Positions 56,598 to 64,000 of a stretch of 64,000 nucleotides of DNA are shown piece after piece. Numbering within the stretch: the stretch's first letter is position 1; every line of letters starts with the position of its first letter. Both the position numbers and the translations under genes were made by a program. Below the pieces are notes generated by a model. The model was not told the DNA's origin. It did not search any database and saw only the letters and a program-made list of their open reading frames with translations. The stretch is from NCBI GenBank assembly GCA_020064725.1, contig JAGTWJ010000003.1, positions 1,612,001 to 1,676,000 on the forward strand, in the 5' to 3' direction. This DNA comes from Drechslerella dactyloides. Its lineage: Eukaryota > Ascomycota > Orbiliomycetes > Orbiliales > Orbiliaceae.

Positions 56598-57899
56598 ATG
56601 TCGAATTCTACGCCTCAGATACCCCAATTGCCGCCGACAGTATGGCAGCCGCGGCCTCGTTCCCAGATAACGCCGCCAGTTGAGGTCTTGTATCACTACA
56701 TCCGACTATTCGCCTCCCAGAACAAGCTCACTCAGGCATGGCACGTCTTGCGGTGGCTTCATTCGGCATATTCGGTTGCAGCTGCCAGAGACTCGGTACG
56801 CAAGATCACCACAAACGTCAAGATGCTCCAGGACTGCGTGGAGAAGGGGTGGCTTTTCGTATGCAGTGGCCCAGCCCCGAAGTTTGAAGGCCTACGCAGC
56901 ATTATCGTTCCAGCGCAGACAGCCACCCCAGATTCCTTCACCCCGCCACTCGACCTGCTTTACAACTATGCCGACGAGCTCAACAAGCTGTCTCTCACGA
57001 AAACATGTTGGCACCTTTTCGAATGGCTCCAGACCGCTTTTAGCCAAGCATGCAAGCGGGACATGAATCCTTACTCCATCGGCCCTGTCGCAACAGCTCT
57101 AAAGAACGCATTGGCGACAAATAGCATTGTTGCCAGCCCTCGCGATGCTCCCTACATGCAAGACTACTGTCGCCAGCGCTGCGCCCTCGATTTCAACGGA
57201 CAATATGTCACCTGGTTCGTCGCCGATCTCATGTGGGATAGGATCCCACCCCGCTTCCAACTCGACCTGCTTGAAATCGGGCGATTTCCGGAAACCCCGC
57301 GAAACCGATACGGCCACCGCCTGATGCCAGCTTGCACCCACAAGACAATGAAGAAGGTCTTGTTGGCAGAGGGTGGGTGTGAATGCGCAGACCGTGAAGA
57401 TGTCTGCTGGGCTGATCTGCCAGCCTTCGAGGTGACTCTTCTGGAGGAACACAGACTCGAAGCTGCGAGCAACAGCGACGACGAAGCTTCGTCGAACGAC
57501 GCAAGCACTGTTACTAGCGAGGAAGTTGATCCTCGCGACGCTGATGCCGACAGCGCTTATGGCTCCGACAGCGAGAACTCCACTAATACCGATGACACCA
57601 CCAAGTCGCACCCCGCTTCGAAAAACTGTCCGACTGTATATACCCCACCATCTCTTTCTCTCATCATCACCGGAGCACCTCGCGCTGGGAACAGCGCCCA
57701 AAAGATGACCGCTGCTGAGCGTCAAAGAATCCATCACGAGGTCCTTGAACAATGGATCGCAAAAACCAACCTTGCGATCGGCCAGAAGAGACCGCGGCAT
57801 CCTCTCCCCCCTCAGTATGTTCCTGTCGACTGCAGGCGACACAGCTCTACCTCCGACGACGACGAAGCCAGATCCTCAAAAAAACTGAGGAAAGACTAG
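56598..57899 (+). CDS. Hypothetical protein with an internally duplicated domain
   Basis: I do not recognise a family. One exon, 433 residues. Residues 25-89 and 115-178 are repeats of one unit: TPPVEVLYHYIRLF...AWHVLRWLHSAYSVAAARD against TPPLDLLYNYADEL...CWHLFEWLQTAFSQACKRD, each followed by a similar helical segment. Residues 180-280 hold a Cys/His-rich part (CRQRCALDF, CTHKTMKK, GGCECADREDVCW). The tail is acidic with Ser (about 292-345) and ends with a basic cluster (SSKKLRKD), possibly a nuclear signal. Start at 56598 is the first ATG of this frame after the pyrimidine-rich leader. The arrangement suggests a regulatory protein, but that is inference. Confidence 0.78.
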   Translation: MSNSTPQIPQLPPTVWQPRPRSQITPPVEVLYHYIRLFASQNKLTQAWHVLRWLHSAYSVAAARDSVRKITTNVKMLQDCVEKGWLFVCSGPAPKFEGLRSIIVPAQTATPDSFTPPLDLLYNYADELNKLSLTKTCWHLFEWLQTAFSQACKRDMNPYSIGPVATALKNALATNSIVASPRDAPYMQDYCRQRCALDFNGQYVTWFVADLMWDRIPPRFQLDLLEIGRFPETPRNRYGHRLMPACTHKTMKKVLLAEGGCECADREDVCWADLPAFEVTLLEEHRLEAASNSDDEASSNDASTVTSEEVDPRDADADSAYGSDSENSTNTDDTTKSHPASKNCPTVYTPPSLSLIITGAPRAGNSAQKMTAAERQRIHHEVLEQWIAKTNLAIGQKRPRHPLPPQYVPVDCRRHSSTSDDDEARSSKKLRKD

Positions 57900-58922
57900 C
57901 TGTTATCACGCATTATACCACCAACATCCCCAGGCTAGAAACCCTCAGCCTTAGTAAAAGTACCTGTGCTCTTTTTTCTATACCTGGGAGGCGTTTTCTG
58001 ATTCACATTCCTTCATTCCGTTCGATCCAATTTCGTGAATTCTTTTCACTCTGCTTGCCTCTTTGATTAATTTCCAGTTCTCTCCGGCGTTTTTATTGTA
58101 ATAGACTTGGCGGAAACCCGTTTCGTACATTCGTTTGGTGCTCGCATCTTTGAAATTTCTTTCCGGAAGTCGCTCGATTCGTTTATTTTTTTTTTTATAT
58201 CATTTTGTCTCTTTCGTTTTGATCCCAACTTTTACGACCATTTGATATCCCATCCTTGTTGAGAGGCCCTTTGAGCTCTGTTTACCTTCCAGCGCATCCG
58301 GTTATTTTTGGAGCCTGGATTGGACGAATTTCCTATAATGTCTGTCTGCAGCATGCATCACCATCCATGTCTGCCCACTGCCTCGCTGCGTCATCTGCTC
58401 CTGCCTTGCGATTTCGTATATTCTGCTGTCTGCTTTTGGTTGCGAGAAACCCGATGTTTCGAGATCATGATGACCCCCTCACCCGCCTGCCGTGCATTTC
58501 TGGTTAGCAGAGTGCATTGATGACCACCACCCAAATAAACTACATAGCTACAGCTCCTTGGATAGTTCCAAGGAAGCAAGAAACAATAAAAATTAAAAAA
58601 TAGTCAGACAACTCGTCATTCGAACTTCCCAAGCTGGAGATATGTAGAAAGGACAGTTAATAGGACTTCATGCGTGTGCGTTGCTCGACTGCGATACGTG
58701 GTGCCGCGATGCGTGTTATCGATAACGAGCTTGAAATCTCGACTTCTCGTTGGCTGCTTTTGACTTCATCCCATCACCAACCAACCTGCACGATCTCATT
58801 GGCCACTCCGGGACGACTCTTGCTACCCCTAACGTACCATCCCAGACGACGCAACCTCGCGACTTTGGCGGAATGGACGAGAACAACCGGTGATTGACTG
58901 ACTGACTCGAGCAAGCCATACC
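57900..58922. other. Intergenic, leucyl-tRNA synthetase promoter
   Basis: 1.0 kb. The first half is T-rich 3' flank with a T run at about 58185-58197. Open frames up to 83 residues have no features. No gene seen. Confidence 0.6.
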
Positions 58923-61900
58923 ATGAGACTTCTATCAGCGCGGTGCCACCTCTGCGGCTCCGCGCCCAGCAGACTCAGGCTCCCCTCGCACCGACGACGG
59001 CTGCTGCCTCTCACCTTTCTCCGCACGGCATCCACGTCGCCTAACAACGAGTCGACCGCCGCCATCGACGCGAAATGGCTCGCCCGCTGGGAGTCCAATC
59101 CGCGTACCTTCCAATCACCAGCCGAGTCGGCCAAACCACCATACTATGTGCTGTCCATGTTTCCCTACCCCTCGGGGTCGCTGCACATGGGTCATCTGCG
59201 GGTGTACACAATCTCGGACGTTGTGGCGCGGTACAAGCAGATGAAGGGCTTCAACGTGCTCCATCCAATGGGATGGGACTCCTTTGGCTTGCCGGCCGAA
59301 AACGCAGCTATCGAGCGAGGGGTGGACCCTGCGGAATGGACGGACAGTAACATCGAGACGATGAAAGCTCAGTTGAAGAAGATGGGTGCCCGGTTTGATT
59401 GGAGCAGAGTACGTCGATGTGTCTCCTCTCCCCCCGTCGTGCCCCGGGGAGTAACGCCACCCCTTGGCTGGTCGTGTGTCTGAGGCTGGAACTCACGAGA
59501 GCCAATCATTCGGTGTTTACATTATTTCGCATTACACTTGACCCCCTCCCTCGTCCGTCCGTCCATCCGATCTCGATCGAGCGAGTAATCAGGAAAACTG
59601 ATTGTCTGACGGCGCAGCATCTATCTGTTTTCGGGAATTATGGCTTTGCGGTCAAATAGGAACTGCGCACGTCATCACCAGAGTTCTACGCGGGGACGCA
59701 GAGGCTGTTCCTCCGGTTGTTCAAGGAAGGGCACGCGTATCGCGCGCCCGCGTTAGTAAACTGGGATCCTGTGGACCAGACGGTTCTCGCGAACGAGCAG
59801 GTCTCTCCGGACGGCATCTCGTGGAGGTCAGGCGCAAAGGTGGAGGAGAAGTTTCTCGAGCAGTGGTTCTTTAGGATCACCCGCTTCGCGCCCTTTCTGA
59901 GATATAACCTGGAGCAGCTGAAAGGTGTCTGGCCGGAAAGCGTGATTGCCCAGCAGGAGCACTGGATCGGTGAGAGCACAGGTCAGAGGGTGGCTTTCCC
60001 CATCAGGACAGTCAGGCCGGACGGCAGCCTGCATGACGATGTCGTCAAAATCTACACGACTCGATTGGACACCCTTCTCGGCGTGCAATTTTTGGCATTA
60101 TCGGTTACGCATCCAATTGTCCAGTCCACGATGGAAACAAACGCAGAGCTGAAGCACTTTGTTGAGAAGGTCCTGCCGACACTGCCCCCCGGCACCAAAG
60201 CTGGGTTTTTGCTACCAAACATTACGGCCACCAATCCAATCGATGTAGAGGAGACGGATGATGGTGAGAAAGATGGTGAGACTCCCGTTCGGGAGTATAA
60301 CCTTCCTGTATTCGTGGCACCATACGTCCTCGGAGGGTTGGGGACCAGTGCTGTGATGGGCGTGCCTGCTCACGACCTTCGCGATTTCGATTTTTGGAAA
60401 GAAAATCGACCGGGTGAGCCGGTAAAGTACGTGATCTCGATGAAGACTCGTCCGGAGAGGAATTTGGTCGACGCAAGCGCGGGAAGCAGCAGCAGCACAA
60501 GGCCCAAAACGCCAGCGGTGAAAGAGGGCGTGCTGAACGAAAACTGCGGAAAGTATGCGGGCCTGTCGTGTTACGAAGGTCACAAGGCCTTCTTTGGGAT
60601 TCTAAAACGGCAGCAAATGGTCAAGCCGACTAAGCGGTACAAGATGAGGGATTGGCTGATATCGCGACAACGGTTTTGGGGCACCCCTATCCCCATCGTC
60701 CACTGTGGCTCCTGCGGTCCAGTAGCGGTCAAGGACGAGGATCTGCCAGTCATGCTGCCCAAAGTGAAGCTTACCGGCAAGGGAGGTAGTCCGCTGAAGG
60801 ATGCCGAAAACGGAGAATGGATTAAGACAACGTGTCCCAAGTCGGTTGCCTCGAAAACACAAAAAGTCCCCATTTGACCAATTGTAGAAGTGTGATTGAT
60901 GAACTGACTCTCACTCGTTCGCGGCAGGTGTGGTGGGCCGGCGGAACGCGAGACGGACACAATGGACACATTTGTCGACTCGTCCTGGTATTTCATGCGG
61001 TTTGGCGAGGACGCTGCTGACCCGCAGCTGTCTGTTATGCCCGTCGACATCTACATTGGGGGTGTCGAACACGCCATCCTGCATCTGCTCTATGCCCGAT
61101 TCATCTCGAAATTCATCGCCAAGTTCGACAACGATGCCCGGTACTTTGAGCCATTCAAACGGCTGATAACGCAGGGCATGGTCCACGGGCGCACATACAC
61201 GGACCCGGAGACCGGCCGGTTCCTCAAGCCCGATGAAGTCCAGGCGTGGGGTCCGCGAGCGCAAATCCGGGGCACACAGCGCGAGTGCACGGTGACATAC
61301 GAGAAGATGTCGAAGAGCAAGCATAACGGCGTGGATCCGACGCTATGTATCCAGAAGCACGGCCTGGACGCTACGCGCGCACACATCCTCTTCCAAGCAC
61401 CTGTGTCAGACGTGCTGGACTGGGACGAGAGCAAGATAATCGGCATGACCCGCTGGCTCAACAAAGTCCGCGGTCTCGCGCGCACGGCGGCCGTCGAGGA
61501 GGACTACAAGCGCACGCTGGGGTCGTACCATCTCTCCGCGAGCGCCACCTCCGCGAAGGAAGCCCGCGAGCTGATGAAGCAGGTGCGCGCAGCGATCCAG
61601 GGTGTGACAGCATCAATGGAGGACGTCTACAGTCTCAACACGGCGGTCAGCGACCTGACCATCCTGACAAACTACCTGCACGCGACGAAGCCGGAGGAAG
61701 TGGGTTCGGAAGGCTACGTCCGGGCCTACGAGACGCTGCTGAAGCTCATGTCGCCCATCTGCCCGGCGATATCCGCCGACTGTTGGGAGATAGTTCACGG
61801 CCCGCGCAATCTGCTCGAGGAACAACCCTGGCCTGACCCTACGGAGTTCCTCGAGCACGAGTCGCAGCGGGCGAACGTCGTAGACATCATCGTGCAGATC

Positions 61901-62086
61901 AATGGGAAGTACAAGCTGACGTTGCACGACCAGCCGGTGGGGTGGGCGGCAGGACTGAACGTGGAAGATTGGATCGTGGACTCGGTCTATCTTACGGATG
62001 AAGGGTTTAGGCTGCTGACGGGACGCAAGGTGAGCAAGGTGATTGTGGTGAAAGATAAGAATCTTGTAAATATATTGGCGCAGTAG
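58923..62086 (+). CDS. NAM2: Mitochondrial leucyl-tRNA synthetase
   Basis: This class I synthetase charges mitochondrial tRNA(Leu). Three exons (58923-59408, 59660-60840, 60928-62086) give 941 residues. The Arg-rich first 35 residues fit a mitochondrial presequence. The HIGH site is HMGHL at 88-92 in MFPYPSGSLHMGHL, and KMSKSKHNG lies at about 682. The editing domain keeps its threonine-rich segment (TTRLDTLLGVQF) and GVPAHDLRDFDF, so proofreading is probably retained. WDPVDQTVLANEQV and DTFVDSSWYF are typical. The second intron has an unusual GTCGGT donor but restores CPKCGGPAERETDTMDTF. In yeast, Nam2 also aids mitochondrial intron splicing; that cannot be judged here. Convergent with MTQ1, 187 bases apart. 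Confidence 0.96.
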
Positions 62087-62273
62087 TTTGCACTGCTACG
62101 TGTGCGTGTACATGTATATATATTAGGTATTATAGCATGGTGTAGCATGCATACATCAATGGTACATACGATATGATATGCATATGCTGGTCGCCGAAAT
62201 TTTAGCGTTGAGAGATTTTATCGAGCTCCCGTGGAGTTCGTAGTGTCATTGGCCGGTTGGACAATGCAGCTGG

Positions 62274-63368
62274 CTATTGGTATGTTGAACTTGTTTGGGC
62301 GAGCCAGCGCCAGTTGGGATGCTGCCAGGCTGCGACGTTCCGGTGGATGCCCGCGAAATCAATCCATATACCCGTCTCCCAACTCCTGCTACGCAGCATG
62401 TCCTTGACACGGGAGGACTGTTCGTTACCGCCGGTCTCTAAGACTAACGCTTGCGCGTGAAGGCGTCGAGCGAGTGTGGCGATCGCCGGGTAGAATACAT
62501 CCTCGCGGCGAGTATCGTCGCGCGGCTGAACAGGTGGGGGAACCAACGCGATCTCCGGCTCGTACAGCCGCACGCTTCTCGCTGTGTCCTTCCAGTAGCC
62601 TTCTGGGGAAACGTACGGCGGATTCGAGACGACGATGTCCACAGACGCCTCACCGTCACCAAAGTACCGAGAGATGGCAGCATATGCGTCGTCTTGGCGG
62701 GTGAGTAGGTCTGCTTTTATGAAGGAGATGTTTTGTCTAATTGCCGCTGGTAAGGCGCCCTTGGCAATGTTGTATTCCAGCGAGCGCCGTGCGAGAGTTA
62801 GCGCCGCCGGTGAGATGTCGATTCCCAAGACACGGTATCCGCGCGGCAGCTGCAGGGTGTGCAATTTGCTGGCGGCTAGCAGTGCGATAGAACCAGGTCC
62901 CGTACATAGATCCAGCACGCGCAATTCTCGGTGCGTAGGGAGACAGCGGTTGGATTGTAAGTTTGCATCGCGGTTAATGTTGGTGCTGGTATGGGTATTG
63001 GTATCTTGTGGTTTGTGAATGTGTATGTGGGATTTCAGGGCGTTGAAGAACCGGAGAACCATTTCCTCGGTCTCGGGACGGGGAATCAAAGCACCAGCAC
63101 CGCAGAGGATATCAACGTCGCCAAATGGCTGTGTCCTGAGGAGGTATTGCAGCGGTACGCCGAGGGCACGGCGGCGGCAGAGACGCACGAGGTGGGCATG
63201 TTGTAGCCGTGGAGAAGAAGCGAGGTGCGGCGGCTGGGAGACGTGCTCGCGCAGCCAGCGCAGCTCGGAGAGGGCGAGAGGGAGGGTGCGGGTTTGGCGG
63301 AGAAGCAGCGGGAGGAGCGGATGCTGATTACGGGAGACGGCGAGGAGATGCGGCGGCAGACGGGGCAT
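62274..63368 (-). CDS. MTQ1: Release-factor glutamine methyltransferase (PrmC/MTQ1-like)
   Basis: PrmC-type enzymes methylate the GGQ glutamine of release factors; the single-copy fungal version with this arrangement is mitochondrial Mtq1. The single exon gives 364 residues. The N-terminal helical domain with VPLQYLLRTQPFGDVDI is followed by the SAM domain: LIPRPETEEMV, VLDLCTGPGSIALLAAS (motif I), GIDISPAALTLARR, and the catalytic NPPY at 249-252 (VVSNPPYVSPEGYW). A His/Thr-rich insertion (HIHIHKPQDTNTHTSTN) interrupts the region before motif I. The start at 63368 (MPRLPPHLL) is preferred; the frame is open upstream to 63548 without conserved sequence. Confidence 0.92.
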   Translation of the reverse strand: MPRLPPHLLAVSRNQHPLLPLLLRQTRTLPLALSELRWLREHVSQPPHLASSPRLQHAHLVRLCRRRALGVPLQYLLRTQPFGDVDILCGAGALIPRPETEEMVLRFFNALKSHIHIHKPQDTNTHTSTNINRDANLQSNRCLPTHRELRVLDLCTGPGSIALLAASKLHTLQLPRGYRVLGIDISPAALTLARRSLEYNIAKGALPAAIRQNISFIKADLLTRQDDAYAAISRYFGDGEASVDIVVSNPPYVSPEGYWKDTARSVRLYEPEIALVPPPVQPRDDTRREDVFYPAIATLARRLHAQALVLETGGNEQSSRVKDMLRSRSWETGIWIDFAGIHRNVAAWQHPNWRWLAQTSSTYQ

Positions 63369-63606
63369 TGCATGGCATCCGGGCCGATAAAATGGAGTCT
63401 GAATGTGGCTTGTGGTGTTTTGTTGCAAGATCGAAAATGAACTGTTGCAGATTGCCGGCCGGCGTGTTGCGTGAGATTGAGCCAATTCCCCCAAATATCG
63501 ATGAGCTGGTAAACATCCAAACGGATGCCTGTGTGTATTCCGGCGCATTTGAGATGCAAATATCTACCAAGAGGATCAGGATGGAGTGAACACAGCCTGC
63601 TGAACA
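63369..63606. promoter_or_regulatory. Bidirectional upstream region of MTQ1 and the last gene
   Basis: 238 bases between two divergent start codons; both promoters must lie here. No clear TATA element. Confidence 0.5.
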
Positions 63607-64000
63607 ATGTCCCTCGCGCCGAGCTCCCAATCCGCCCTTGTCAAAATCATCGCCCCTTCCCTCGTTATCATCTACATTCTCCGCCACTTCTATATGAAGC
63701 GCTACAGCAAGGCCCGCGTCTCCGACGGCATCGCCGAGCGGATGAACCGCCTGTTGTCGCGTGTCCGCGGTGGGTCGCTCAAACGAGCGTCGTCAGGTCG
63801 GAGAGTTGAGAAGAAGCCCGATCCGAAAGATGGGGAACGACCAGTCCAGAAAGACGAGGAGGAGCCAGAGACGGACCCTTCACACGATCCGCCAACTGAC
63901 AAGCTCTCCAGTCTCATAAAGTCACCAGACACATACGGTTCAACCGAGTCCCTCGATGGGGCCCCAGAGGCATCTGCGGATTCCACCCCTAAAGCCTTGA
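63607..64000 (+). CDS. Small single-pass membrane protein, 3' end outside window
   Basis: A frame of at least 131 residues is open to the window edge. Residues 10-27 form one hydrophobic segment (ALVKIIAPSLVIIYILRHF), followed by a basic stretch (YMKRYSKARVS) and a long charged, disordered region rich in Lys, Glu, Asp, Pro. This layout fits an N-anchored membrane protein with a cytosolic tail, but I do not recognise the family. The start at 63607 is the first ATG and is divergent from MTQ1. Confidence 0.7.
   Translation, partial: MSLAPSSQSALVKIIAPSLVIIYILRHFYMKRYSKARVSDGIAERMNRLLSRVRGGSLKRASSGRRVEKKPDPKDGERPVQKDEEEPETDPSHDPPTDKLSSLIKSPDTYGSTESLDGAPEASADSTPKAL

Overview
The window is nuclear DNA of a filamentous ascomycete (Pezizomycotina). 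Coding sequences are dense and carry short GT-AG introns (39-250 bases), many with a CTAAC/CTGAC-like branch point just upstream of the acceptor, and the gene set is typically fungal (TRS120/HypA, ABZ1, SLD7-like, CYC2, CRT10, GYP7, MAK16, AIM32). I assign no genus. I count 25 genes, all protein-coding, two of them cut by the window edges. I see no rRNA, no convincing tRNA, no CRISPR array and no recognisable transposon.

Layout. 1-19 kb is a compact housekeeping block with strong G/C preference at third codon positions: a sacsin-like GHKL ATPase (partial), TRS120 (TRAPP tethering), PRE5 (20S proteasome alpha), VPS55 (endosomal sorting), ABZ1 (aminodeoxychorismate synthase), an SLD7-like replication factor, CYC2 (mitochondrial flavoprotein) and CRT10. 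At 21-25.6 kb lies a full-length ABCB-type transporter in seven exons behind a long empty promoter region, and at 26-27.5 kb SER1. From 27.6 to 34.9 kb the DNA becomes more A/T-rich and gene-poor. This stretch holds an intronless homologue of the bacterial autoinducer synthase CqsA whose PLP-binding lysine is glycine, and a Cys-rich / coiled-coil / double-BTB protein. 34.9-47.9 kb returns to ordinary genes: AIM32, an orphan with C-terminal repeats, an ankyrin protein, a second orphan, GYP7, MAK16 and an MSO1-like Sec1-binding protein. 47.9-56.6 kb is again gene-poor and A/T-rich, and holds two tandem paralogous secreted proteins with six matching cysteines and the same intron position. 56.6-64 kb carries an orphan with an internal duplication behind a pyrimidine-rich leader, mitochondrial leucyl-tRNA synthetase, the MTQ1/PrmC release-factor methyltransferase and the start of a small membrane protein.

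How the genes relate. Three functions are mitochondrial protein supply and translation (CYC2, leucyl-tRNA synthetase, MTQ1; AIM32 is also mitochondrial). Three act in vesicle traffic (TRS120, GYP7, MSO1-like) and VPS55 in endosomal sorting. Several neighbours are head-to-head with short shared upstream regions (SLD7-like/CYC2, MAK16/MSO1-like, MTQ1/last gene, PRE5/VPS55). Nothing looks like a biosynthetic gene cluster. The most unusual content is the CqsA-like protein, the double-BTB protein beside it, the tandem secreted pair and the orphan with a duplicated domain. Functions given are recognised by eye from the translated sequence; no database search was possible.
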